A stretch of 38,487 bases of DNA from Nitrososphaerota archaeon (GTDB taxonomy: Archaea; Thermoproteota; Nitrososphaeria; Nitrososphaerales; Nitrosopumilaceae): the NCBI GenBank assembly GCA_016126025.1, contig JAEFDA010000053.1, forward strand, positions 1 through 38,487, in the 5' to 3' direction. Below the pieces are notes generated by a model. The model was not told the DNA's origin and ran no database searches. It worked only from the letters and a program-made list of their open reading frames with translations. Shown in pieces: positions 19,850 through 27,769 of this stretch (positions within the stretch are counted from its first letter, which is position 1; every line of letters starts with the position of its first letter). The translations under genes were made by a program, and so were the position numbers.

Positions 19850-22003
19850 ATGAAGGTCGCCGTCATATACAACAAGCGGACTATCGACCCAGCCGATGTC
19901 ATAAACATATACGGCGTGCCCACCAAGGAACACTACAATCCCAAGACCATCGAGAAGGTTGCCGAGTCCCTAGAGAAGGGAGGTCACACGGTTAAGATAA
20001 TCGAGGGAACCATGGGATCCATAGAGATACTGCGATCGTTCTTCTCCAGAGTATCGCCTGAAACTCCACCCGGGATAGTCTTTAACATGGCATACGGCAT
20101 ACAGGGACATGACAGATACACGCACCTGCCGGCCATGCTGGAGATGCTTGGCGTACCATACACCGGATCCGGTCCCGAGACGCATGCCATCGTTCAGGAC
20201 AAGGTGATGACCAAAATAATACTGCAAAGGAATGGCCTGCCCACGGCTAACTTCTGGGTATTCTCCGGCGAGGACGACGCGTTTGACGACCTCACGTTTC
20301 CCGTCATAGTAAAGCCAAAGATGGAGTCCACGTCAATGGGGATGCGCGTCGTGCATAATACAAAAGAACTGAAGGAAGCCGTTGGGGAGGAGATCGTGCG
20401 GTATCGGCAGGACGCCCTGGTGGAGCAGTTCATATCCGGCCGGGAGTTCGCGGTGGGCCTGCTGGGCAACAGCCACAACCTGGAGGTGTTACCCATAGTG
20501 GAGTTTGTGCTGGGAGACCCTGACAGGATCCAGACCAAGTCAGACAAGATGAACAAGCCCATCGAGAAGGTGTGCCCCGCCCGGCTGGAGCCGGAGAAGG
20601 CAGAGGAGATGAAGCAGCTCTGCGTGAGAGCCTTCAACAAGATGGGGTTGCACGACTACACTCGCGTCGACATACGCATGGACTCCAAGGGCCGCATGTA
20701 CATACTGGAGCTGAACTCGATGGCCAGCCTGGGCAGAACCGGCTCTTTTGTGGCCGCGGCACAGGCTGCCGGGTACACGTACGAATCACTCATCAACAAG
20801 ATGCTGGACGTGGCGGTCATCCGAAACTTCGGCGAGTCGGCGGTGCGCCACGCCAAGTCGGCCCAGCCACTCCACACCCTCATTCGGGGATACCTTCGAA
20901 GCCACGCCGACACCACGATACAGTCACTCCGGCAGCTCTGCGAGGTGAACACCGCTGTGCGCAACATAGAGAACATCAACCGTCTGGGCAAGGTGCTGGC
21001 AAAAAGGCTCTCGCACCTAGGGTTCACCGAACACCTGCACCGCCAGTTCGACATAGGCGATGTGCGATATTTTGCCAACCACACCCGTGAAACCAATGAC
21101 GTTCTGATACTCTCTCATCTGGACACGCCCTACAGCTCTCGTGACTTTGCGCCCTTCCGCGAAACCAAGATAAAGCTGCTCGGCACAGGCATAACCGAGA
21201 GCAAGGGCGGCATAGCAGTACTGCTCTCGGCACTCCAAGCGCTGCGGTTTACAAAGAAGCTGCGCCGCATACGGTGCGGCATACTGCTCACCACCGATGA
21301 CAGTCTGGGCGGCAAGCACTCGGCCAGCATAATATCCGAGTACGCGCGACACTCTAGGCACGTGTTGGGCATGAAGTGGGGTGACTTGGACGGCGGCATA
21401 GTAACGTCGGCGCACGGCCGCGACGACTACACCATAGAGGTGCACGGCATCGGCGATGACGACCGCCCCACCATATCTGGATTCATACCTGCAGTCTGCA
21501 AGAGGATAACCGCCCTAGACAAGCTGAACACGGAACAGTGTCGCGTAATGATCAAGTCCCTAAGCGCGCAGACATCGTACGGCGGGGCGCCAGACTACGC
21601 GTCCATATCTGTGGTAACCAGCTACACCTCCAGAGATACGGGTGACGACGTCGAAGAGAAGATCCGCCGCACCATAAAGAAGAACGGAAACAATACCAAC
21701 TCCGAGGCATTCCGGGGGACCGGGCGTGAACCGGTGCTGGAGACTGAGACTGCCAGAGAGTTCTACAGTATGGTGGCCGACATAGCTTCCGAGATAGACG
21801 TACCCGTAAAGGCAGTCCACCGCCTAGTATCGTCAGACATAAGCTACGTGTCCGCCAACATTCCGTCGCTGGAGGGCATGGGTCCTCTGGGTGGCGGATT
21901 CCGCAGCGCCGAGGAATACGTAACCCGCGACTCCCTGCTGGATAAGGCGCTGTTGCTGGCCATGGTCATGCATCGGTGCACCCACAAGGGAAACAGCCCA
22001 TGA
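19850..22003 (+). CDS. Ddl-like ATP-grasp ligase fused to M20-type peptidase domain
   Basis: Product of 717 residues from the ATG at 19850. Residues 1-340 are a D-Ala-D-Ala ligase-like ATP-grasp: PVIVKPKMESTSMGMRVV (ATP-binding Lys and glycine-rich-type loop), ALVEQFISGREFAVG, EVLPIVEF, HDYTRVDIRMDSKGRMYILE and LNSMASLGRTG (metal-binding Glu/Asn). Residues about 350-717 resemble M20 metallopeptidases: LILSHLDTPY (HxD), GTGITESKGGIAVLL and LLTTDDSLGGKHS. In the last two motifs the usual Asp is Glu, and the usual catalytic Glu-Glu is Asp-Ser, so this half may be altered or non-peptidolytic. Archaea lack peptidoglycan, so the ligase must join other amino acids. The next gene's ATG overlaps its TGA. 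No signal peptide; cytoplasmic. Confidence 0.88.
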   Translation: MKVAVIYNKRTIDPADVINIYGVPTKEHYNPKTIEKVAESLEKGGHTVKIIEGTMGSIEILRSFFSRVSPETPPGIVFNMAYGIQGHDRYTHLPAMLEMLGVPYTGSGPETHAIVQDKVMTKIILQRNGLPTANFWVFSGEDDAFDDLTFPVIVKPKMESTSMGMRVVHNTKELKEAVGEEIVRYRQDALVEQFISGREFAVGLLGNSHNLEVLPIVEFVLGDPDRIQTKSDKMNKPIEKVCPARLEPEKAEEMKQLCVRAFNKMGLHDYTRVDIRMDSKGRMYILELNSMASLGRTGSFVAAAQAAGYTYESLINKMLDVAVIRNFGESAVRHAKSAQPLHTLIRGYLRSHADTTIQSLRQLCEVNTAVRNIENINRLGKVLAKRLSHLGFTEHLHRQFDIGDVRYFANHTRETNDVLILSHLDTPYSSRDFAPFRETKIKLLGTGITESKGGIAVLLSALQALRFTKKLRRIRCGILLTTDDSLGGKHSASIISEYARHSRHVLGMKWGDLDGGIVTSAHGRDDYTIEVHGIGDDDRPTISGFIPAVCKRITALDKLNTEQCRVMIKSLSAQTSYGGAPDYASISVVTSYTSRDTGDDVEEKIRRTIKKNGNNTNSEAFRGTGREPVLETETAREFYSMVADIASEIDVPVKAVHRLVSSDISYVSANIPSLEGMGPLGGGFRSAEEYVTRDSLLDKALLLAMVMHRCTHKGNSP

Positions 22004-23640
22004 ACGCTCCCAGCCGCGTAAGCATACCACGCATAGAAGAGTCGTTCTCGGCCCGGCGCGACAAAAAAGCGGCCGTCTCCAAGCGTGGCATGGTGGCCAC
22101 GGCATTCCCCGATGCTACGGCGGCGGGCGTATCGATGCTCAGAAAAGGCGGCAACGCCGTCGATTCGGCGTGCGCGGCAGCACTGGCCCTGAGCGTATGC
22201 GAGCCGCAGGCCTCGGGCCTGGGCGGGCAGAGCACGGCGCTGCTGTATGTTGACCGGAGGATGGTGGCCATCGACGGCTCCAGCCGCGCGCCGTCCATGG
22301 CGCATCTCTCGCGCCTCAAGGGAAAATCCGCGCTGCTGGTGGGATACAGGGCGACAACCGTCCCCAGCACGGTGGCGGCACTGGGATACATGGTTGAGCG
22401 GTACGGCCGACTCGACTGGCAGACCGTATTAGCCCCTGCCATTAGCATAGCGCGGCGCGGATACCGCATCACGGCACTCCAGAGCAACGCCCAGGCCTCC
22501 AACATGGATGAGTTGCTGGCCACTGGTTCTGGAGCGGCATACTTTCTCAAGGACGGCCAAGTGCCTTACGAATCCGGCGACCTGTTCGTGCAGGAGGACC
22601 TAGCCGACACCCTCAAACACCTCTCGGACTTTGGGTATAGCTCGTTCTACCACGGCACCATAGCGGACCGCATAGACTCGGATATGCGCAGGAACAGGGG
22701 ACTGTTGCGCAAGGATGACCTAGCACAAATGCCCACGCCCATAGAGCGGGCGCCCATATCCAGAAAGTACCGCGGTCTTCGGATATACACGATACCGCCC
22801 CCGGGGGCCGGCGACACAATGCTGCTAGTGATGATGATTTTGACCAACATGCCCCGCCGGCACCTGAGATCCAAAAGTCCGGAGGTATACCACTATGTCG
22901 CCGAGGCCTTCCGGAAGGCGCTACTGTACCGCACCCAGCGGCCGTTTGATCCCAACACGTACCGCCAGATACAGGACAACATGCATTTGAGCCCCGGGTT
23001 CGCCAAGCATCTGTCAACATCGATTAAAAGCGCCGTGGACCCCTCCCTGCCCTCCGGCGACGGAGTAGGCGACGTCGAGGAGACCACGCACCTCTCGGTA
23101 ATGGACTCAGAGGGCAACGCGGTAAGCCTGACGCAGTCTATTGAGCTGGTGTACGGCTCCAAGTCCGCCGCCGGGGGCATGGGTTTTCTGTATAACAACT
23201 ACATGTCAGCCTTTGACACCAAGAGGAGTAGCCACCCGTTCTTCTTGCGCCCCAACGCCGCGCCCTGGTCTTCGGTCTGTCCCAGTATAGTATTCGAGGG
23301 TAGGGAGCCCTGGCTGGCGCTGGGTAGCCCGGGCAGCTCCCGGATATTCTCCACGGTGAGCCTGTTTTTGTCGAGGCTTTTGGACGAGGGCAACTCCATG
23401 TATGTTGCGATGGAGAGGCCGCGCATGCACTGTTCCCTGAACGGCACCATAAGTTTGGAGAGGGACGACTCAACCGGTGCACTGGCGCGGTACCTAGAGG
23501 CCAAGGGGTATGCCATCGACATGAGGGAGCGGTACTCGTTCTATCTGGGGGCGATACATGCCGTACTGCGCTGCCGCACGCGCCCCGGATTTCAGGGCGT
23601 GGCAGAGGTGCGCCGCGACGGGACGGCTGCCGGGCCATGA
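22000..23640 (+). CDS. ggt: Gamma-glutamyltransferase, cytoplasmic type
   Basis: Product of 546 residues from the ATG at 22000, which overlaps the upstream TGA. The family cleaves gamma-glutamyl amides and transfers the glutamyl group to water or an amine, after self-cleavage before a Thr nucleophile. That site is seen as ETTHLSVMDSEGNAVSLTQS near residue 361. The large-subunit start shows GMVATAFPDATAAGVSMLRK and GGNAVDSACAAALALSVCEP, and the small subunit shows a GSKSAAGGMGFLYNNYM loop and a GSPGSSRIF segment. The usual GGGGF and PSSGG signatures are modified (SGLGGQS, PPPGAG). There is no N-terminal signal peptide, unlike most bacterial enzymes, so it acts in the cytoplasm. Its stop overlaps the next ATG. 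Confidence 0.9.
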   Translation: MNAPSRVSIPRIEESFSARRDKKAAVSKRGMVATAFPDATAAGVSMLRKGGNAVDSACAAALALSVCEPQASGLGGQSTALLYVDRRMVAIDGSSRAPSMAHLSRLKGKSALLVGYRATTVPSTVAALGYMVERYGRLDWQTVLAPAISIARRGYRITALQSNAQASNMDELLATGSGAAYFLKDGQVPYESGDLFVQEDLADTLKHLSDFGYSSFYHGTIADRIDSDMRRNRGLLRKDDLAQMPTPIERAPISRKYRGLRIYTIPPPGAGDTMLLVMMILTNMPRRHLRSKSPEVYHYVAEAFRKALLYRTQRPFDPNTYRQIQDNMHLSPGFAKHLSTSIKSAVDPSLPSGDGVGDVEETTHLSVMDSEGNAVSLTQSIELVYGSKSAAGGMGFLYNNYMSAFDTKRSSHPFFLRPNAAPWSSVCPSIVFEGREPWLALGSPGSSRIFSTVSLFLSRLLDEGNSMYVAMERPRMHCSLNGTISLERDDSTGALARYLEAKGYAIDMRERYSFYLGAIHAVLRCRTRPGFQGVAEVRRDGTAAGP

Positions 23641-24392
23641 CGCTACCCGTACTCCTTTCCATACCTCATGGCGGCACGCGTACGCCGCCGGAGCTGCAGG
23701 ATATTCTGCGCATATCCAACCAAGATGTATTTGAGGACGGCGATGCGTACACCGTCCCCATCTACGACATAGGCGATGCGGCCGCCGTCGTCGTAAAGGC
23801 AGAGGTGGCCCGGACATTCGTCGACCCGAACAGGTCGCTGCAGGAGATGCCGCCGGCCAGCCCCGATGGTCTGGTGAAGAGTATTACCTGCCGCAACATG
23901 CCCATATACACCGTACAGCCCGACGAGGCGATGCGCCGGGACCTCATAGCCAAATATTACATGCCATATCACAGGGCGATACAGCGGGCTGTCCGCGGCG
24001 ACCTGCAGCTCTGTCTAGACTGCCACTCCATGGCAGAGGTGGCTCCTGCCATCTCGCCGGACTGTGGCTCCCGAAGGCCGCTGTTCTGCCTCTCCAACCG
24101 GCGCGGGCAAACTAGTTCCAACGAGTCCATGACGCTGCTTGCCAGCTGCATTGCCGAGTCGTACGGCATACCCCGAACGTTGGTACAACTCAACGACCCG
24201 TTCCTCGGCGGCCACATCACCAGAACGTACGGAAACAACCCCTTGCCCTGGATACAAGTGGAGATGAACCGCTCCATGTACATCTCCGGGGAGTGGTTTG
24301 ATCACGATACCATGGAATGCCAGCAGTCCAGATTACGAGATCTGCGTCTTATGTTCGAGAGGGCACTACGGGCGTACTTCGAGCGCATATGA
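23637..24392 (+). CDS. N-formylglutamate amidohydrolase-family protein
   Basis: Product of 251 residues whose ATG overlaps the GGT stop (ATGA). It starts with LPVLLSIPHGGTRTPPEL, carrying the PHGG metal-binding His, then ARTFVDPNRS, LCLDCHSMAEVAP (His of the DxHS motif), LNDPFLGGHITRTYG and WIQVEMNRSMYI (Glu). These are the hallmarks of the FGase family, zinc enzymes that hydrolyse N-formyl-glutamate in histidine breakdown and related N-acyl or gamma-linked substrates. No histidine-utilisation genes are nearby. The tight operon with an ATP-grasp ligase and a GGT argues for a dedicated amide-cleaving step on a glutamyl compound. Confidence 0.88.
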   Translation: MTLPVLLSIPHGGTRTPPELQDILRISNQDVFEDGDAYTVPIYDIGDAAAVVVKAEVARTFVDPNRSLQEMPPASPDGLVKSITCRNMPIYTVQPDEAMRRDLIAKYYMPYHRAIQRAVRGDLQLCLDCHSMAEVAPAISPDCGSRRPLFCLSNRRGQTSSNESMTLLASCIAESYGIPRTLVQLNDPFLGGHITRTYGNNPLPWIQVEMNRSMYISGEWFDHDTMECQQSRLRDLRLMFERALRAYFERI

Positions 24393-24952
24393 TATCACGT
24401 GCTCCTGATGCTCGAAGTGTAGGTTAGACGTACGATCCGGATTCACACATATGCCCATCGCCCCGCAGCCGACCGGTACCGGCCCGTGCAGGGAGCCGGA
24501 CATATGCGGGGGCGCCGTCTGCGGCCGTATGTTCGGAAGCGGTGGCCAGCCCGCCGCGGGGCCGGCGCGCAAATCGTGTATGTATGCTCTCTCCCACCTC
24601 CCGCATCCTAACCAGTCGAATTCGGACACCCGGCGGGCTCGGTTCAACGATACCAGCCCAGACGGGTGGGACACCGGGTGCGCCCAAGCCGGTTGGAGAC
24701 GCGAGCGTTCGGGTCACGTCCGGCAGATAGCATGTTTACCTGTCTTGCATGTGCACTAGGTCTGTTCCACCACGATTATTGCATGCCCCATGTAGCGTCG
24801 CCTAGTCTTTGCAGGACCGTATGCAGCCAGCACCTGTCCCGCCTATCATGGCTGTCCATCCCGGTGGGCCGGAGGACCGCCGACCCTCGGATGTATTACA
24901 GGGATCAGACCCCAAATGAATTCCGCTCCAGCCCCACCCGCCGCAAAACGGA
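24393..24952. other. Intergenic region after the ligase/GGT operon
   Basis: About 560 bp without a supported gene. The open frame that extends the SDR upstream to 24666 is rejected because of the TATA box at 24953. Confidence 0.45.
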
Positions 24953-24958
24953 TTTAAA
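24953..24958 (+). promoter_or_regulatory. TATA box of the SDR gene
   Basis: TTTAAA in GGATTTAAACCC, about 26 bp before the ATG at 24981. Confidence 0.6.
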
Positions 24959-24980
24959 CCCGGCGAATTCACCCCTAATC

Positions 24981-25742
24981 ATGAGACTGGACGGAAAAAT
25001 ATGCGTGGTGACAGGCGCCTCCAGCGACATAGGCGAGGGCATAGTGAGTCGCTTTGCAGATGAGGGAGCCACGGTGGTGCTCATATCCCGCAACCTAAAT
25101 TCCATGGGAGACGTGCGCTCGCGGATCGGCCACGCGGACAGGACCGCCTCGGTGGTGTGCGACGTAACCAACGAGTCGCAGGTGCTCCAGGCGGTAGACC
25201 GCATAGTCTCCGAGTATGGCAAGATAGACGTGCTGGTGAACAACGCGGGAATAATCACGGATCCCATACACTTTCATGCGATGCCCCAGTCCGACATAGA
25301 CGATCTGATAAACGTCAACCTCCAAGGCATGTTCCGCATGACCCGAGCCACCCTGCGCAGCATGTCAGACATGAAGAGTGGCAGCATAGTAAACATCGGC
25401 TCCACGGCCTCCGAGAGGGCCATACCCAAGGTGCACTTGGCCGTATACTCCTCCACCAAAGCGGCCACATCCATGTTCACAAAATCCATAGCCGTGGAGT
25501 ACGCCCGGCGCAACATCCGCTGCAACTGCGTCAACCCCGGAATCATAAACTCGGGGATGATCAAGCCATATCTGGACGATCCGGCGGCCCGGAGCGTCTT
25601 GGAGGAACGCCTGCCCATGGGCAGGATAGGCCAGCCCCTGGATGTGGCCAACGCCGCCCTCTTCTTCGCCTCCGATGAGTCTGCCTGGGTGACCGGAACG
25701 GTTCTAAACGTCGACGGCGGCAGATCCGCCTCCGAGGGATAG
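24981..25742 (+). CDS. Short-chain dehydrogenase/reductase (FabG-like)
   Basis: Product of 253 residues, the classical SDR size. It has CVVTGASSDIGEGIV (NAD(P)-binding; the usual GIG is DIG), VVCDVTNESQV, VLVNNAGI (NNAG), a catalytic Ser in SIVNIGSTAS, VYSSTKAATSMF (YxxxK) and CNCVNPGIINSGMI, ending with FFASDESAWVTGTVLNVDGG. These features resemble 3-oxoacyl-ACP reductases, but in archaea without fatty-acid synthase such proteins act on other ketones or CoA esters. The substrate is unknown. The start is fixed by the TATA box and by the family's usual N-terminus. Its 3' end overlaps the DUF99 gene on the other strand by 39 bp. Confidence 0.9.
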   Translation: MRLDGKICVVTGASSDIGEGIVSRFADEGATVVLISRNLNSMGDVRSRIGHADRTASVVCDVTNESQVLQAVDRIVSEYGKIDVLVNNAGIITDPIHFHAMPQSDIDDLINVNLQGMFRMTRATLRSMSDMKSGSIVNIGSTASERAIPKVHLAVYSSTKAATSMFTKSIAVEYARRNIRCNCVNPGIINSGMIKPYLDDPAARSVLEERLPMGRIGQPLDVANAALFFASDESAWVTGTVLNVDGGRSASEG

Positions 25743-26291
25743 GCGGGCGGCGCCGGCCAACAGCCTTGCCAGCCGCACCGGCTCTGGCATGCGGCCCTGC
25801 CGGGTGACCGTGTTCAGGAGCGACGCGGCTTGGGTCCCGGTGCATCCCGATATCCTGGCATATACCGTGCTGCCCGTGTGCAGCAGTATGGCGCGCCGAG
25901 GAGCCAAGGCTCGATACCTCCCCAGCCGCTCAGGAAACTTGGCCGATATCGCCGCCTCGGCGCTGCGGCGCCTCCTGTTCGACAGCCCCAAGACCGGCAC
26001 ACCCAGAGACGAGGAGACCTCGCCCACATCCACCAGGTTGTACCTGGATATTATGGTGCCCCACACCAGCACGTACGATATGTCGTCGCGGCGCAGGGAC
26101 GCGGCCATCTGCACCACCGAGTGGGTTGCGTCGTCCCCGGAGACCCGGACTGTGCCTAATGTGAATCCGTCCACAATGCCGTCATTGCGCATTACCACCC
26201 CGGCCAAAGCGGAGAGGGCCGAGCCCGGGCCGTGGCTCTCGGCCACCCCCAGTCCCCGGATTCCGGGTTTGTCAAGATGTAGGGAATGCAC
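25704..26291 (-). CDS. DUF99 family protein (endonuclease V-like)
   Basis: Product of about 195 residues starting at a GTG. It opens with KPGIRGLGVAESHG, then ALAGVVMRNDGIVDGFTLGT, VSGDDATHSVVQMAASLRRD, ISYVLVWGTIISRYNLVD and LGVPVLGLSNRR, the pattern of the archaeal DUF99 family, which shares the RNase H-like fold of endonuclease V. It may therefore act on nucleic acids, though the biochemical role is not established. It overlaps the convergent SDR gene at its end, and at its start overlaps a 39-aa ORF upstream by 20 bp on the same strand. Confidence 0.82.
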   Translation of the reverse strand: MHSLHLDKPGIRGLGVAESHGPGSALSALAGVVMRNDGIVDGFTLGTVRVSGDDATHSVVQMAASLRRDDISYVLVWGTIISRYNLVDVGEVSSSLGVPVLGLSNRRRRSAEAAISAKFPERLGRYRALAPRRAILLHTGSTVYARISGCTGTQAASLLNTVTRQGRMPEPVRLARLLAGAARLSLGGGSAAVDV

Positions 26292-26391
26292 CGCGCCTCC
26301 TGTATGCCGCGTACGAGAACGCCGCCAAAGCGAGGATGCCCGCTGCCATCACCCCCCACACGGCCAGCTGCACCGTATCCACGTCGGCCAT
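26272..26391 (-). CDS. Predicted 39-aa single-helix membrane protein
   Basis: From the ATG at 26391: a short polar start, then a hydrophobic run LAVWGVMAAGILALAAFSYA and a basic end YRRRGAFPTS. This is the form of a small bitopic membrane protein with its basic end inside. A TATA-like sequence (AAATCTTAACC) lies about 25 bp upstream. It overlaps the start of the DUF99 gene by 20 bp. No family is recognisable, and such a short frame could be chance. Confidence 0.45.
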   Translation of the reverse strand: MADVDTVQLAVWGVMAAGILALAAFSYAAYRRRGAFPTS

Positions 26392-26436
26392 GTCCGGTGA
26401 TGCACCGTGGGATGGTTAAGATTTTTCCGGATGCAC

Positions 26437-26748
26437 TCAGCCATAGTCCACGTACCTGTCGTACCGCTTCTCTATCTCCTGGTTCTCCCCCCGGATGATG
26501 CCGTCCACCTCCCGCCGGAGGCGCCCCCGGAAGTACCCCTTGATGGCAGCGTATCTCTCCTCGTCGGGGAACGTCTCCAAGGCAAGGCATGCCGCCTCAA
26601 AGTGCCGGGCCGCCCTCTCCCGGTACTCCTGCCTGGTGGGCCGCCGTATACCCGCCAGCCGAAACCACGTCGTGGCAAAGCTGGCGCCGGCCACTTGGGG
26701 AAGCTGGTCCAGAGCCCGCATCACCTCGAACCTCTCATCGTCTCTCAA
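26437..26748 (-). CDS. Unknown helical protein following hemB
   Basis: Product of about 103 residues, probably starting at the TTG that overlaps the hemB stop (TTGA), or at an ATG 27 bp further in. It is strongly charged and helical (RQEYRERAARHFEAACLALE, YFRGRLRREVDGIIRGENQE, IEKRYDRYVDYG). No catalytic motif or membrane segment. The overlap with hemB suggests translational coupling, but I see no link to heme chemistry in the sequence. Confidence 0.65.
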   Translation of the reverse strand: MRDDERFEVMRALDQLPQVAGASFATTWFRLAGIRRPTRQEYRERAARHFEAACLALETFPDEERYAAIKGYFRGRLRREVDGIIRGENQEIEKRYDRYVDYG

Positions 26749-27713
26749 GACAGCAGGCCCGCCGCGTCCTTGGCAAAGTACGTTACTATGACGTCGGCGC
26801 CGGCCCGCTTTATGGATGACAGTATCTCCAGGATGGTCCGGGGGCCGTCCAGCCACCCCATCGAGTTGGCGGCGTGCACCATGGCATACTCCCCCAAGAC
26901 GCTGTATGCGGCCACCGGCACGCCAAAGCGCCTCCTGGCCTCAGCCACCAGATCCAGATACGCCATGGCCGGCTTTATCATTACTATGTCCGCACCCTCG
27001 GATATGTCCGACTCCACCTCCGCCATGGCCTCCCGTGGGTTGGTATACGGCATCTGGTATCCTCGTCGGTCACCGAACTGCGGGGTGCAGTCGGCTACAT
27101 CGCGGAACGGCGAGTACATTGTGGAGTAGTGCTTGGCGGCATGCGACATTATCGCCACATCCGAGAACCCGGCCTCATCCAGGGACGACCGTATGGTGGC
27201 AACCTGCCCGTCCATCATGGCCGACGGCGAGACCACATCCACGCCCGCCCGCGCGTAGCTGGCGGCGATCTTGCCCAGGGACAGTATTGTGGGGTCGTTG
27301 TCCACTACACCCTCTCTGACTATGCCGCAGTGTCCGGTGCTGGTGTACTGACACATGCAGACGTCAGCCATTATCACCATCTCCGGGGAGGCTCGTCTGG
27401 CCTCCCGGATGGCGTCCTGTATCACGCCCTCCTCGTCGTATGAGGAGGAACCGGCAACATCCTTGGACTCGGGTATGCCGAACAGCATGACGGCGGGTAT
27501 GCCCATCTTCCATATCCCAGAGATCTCCTCGGCCACCATCTCCGGCGGTATACGCCGTATCCCGGACATGGAGCCCACCGTCTTGGGGACGTCCAGCCCC
27601 TCGCCCACGAAGACCGGGCACACCAAGTCATCGGCTGTCACGTGGGTCTCGCGCACCAGCCTCCGCATGCCCTCGGACTTGCGCAGGCGGCGCAGGCGCC
27701 GTTCCGGAAACAT
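26745..27713 (-). CDS. hemB: Delta-aminolevulinic acid dehydratase (porphobilinogen synthase)
   Basis: Condenses two 5-aminolevulinate molecules to porphobilinogen in tetrapyrrole synthesis, which feeds heme, siroheme and cobalamin. The 322-residue product has the zinc-cysteine cluster DVCMCQYTSTGHCG, the first active-site Lys in IMSHAAKHYSTMYSPFRD (a variant of the usual SYSAKYAS) and the Schiff-base Lys in IVMIKPAMAYLD. Also seen are SPSAMMDGQV and PVAAYSVLGEYAM. Full length, ATG start, with a TATA box (27735-27745) 27 bp upstream for a leaderless transcript. It is followed by an overlapping small gene. Other heme genes are not in the window. Confidence 0.96.
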   Translation of the reverse strand: MFPERRLRRLRKSEGMRRLVRETHVTADDLVCPVFVGEGLDVPKTVGSMSGIRRIPPEMVAEEISGIWKMGIPAVMLFGIPESKDVAGSSSYDEEGVIQDAIREARRASPEMVIMADVCMCQYTSTGHCGIVREGVVDNDPTILSLGKIAASYARAGVDVVSPSAMMDGQVATIRSSLDEAGFSDVAIMSHAAKHYSTMYSPFRDVADCTPQFGDRRGYQMPYTNPREAMAEVESDISEGADIVMIKPAMAYLDLVAEARRRFGVPVAAYSVLGEYAMVHAANSMGWLDGPRTILEILSSIKRAGADVIVTYFAKDAAGLLS

Positions 27714-27734
27714 ACTACACGTATGGACCGCCGG

Positions 27735-27745
27735 GTAAAATATAA
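27735..27745 (-). promoter_or_regulatory. TATA box of hemB
   Basis: TTATATTTTAC on the minus strand, 27 bp before the hemB ATG. Confidence 0.65.
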
Positions 27746-27769
27746 CCGCTCTGCACTCTTGCGAGGGCC

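Noticed and set aside
24666..24980. Upstream extension of the SDR by about 105 residues
   Set aside because: The extension has no domain, and a TATA box at 24953 sits inside it at the right distance for the ATG at 24981.
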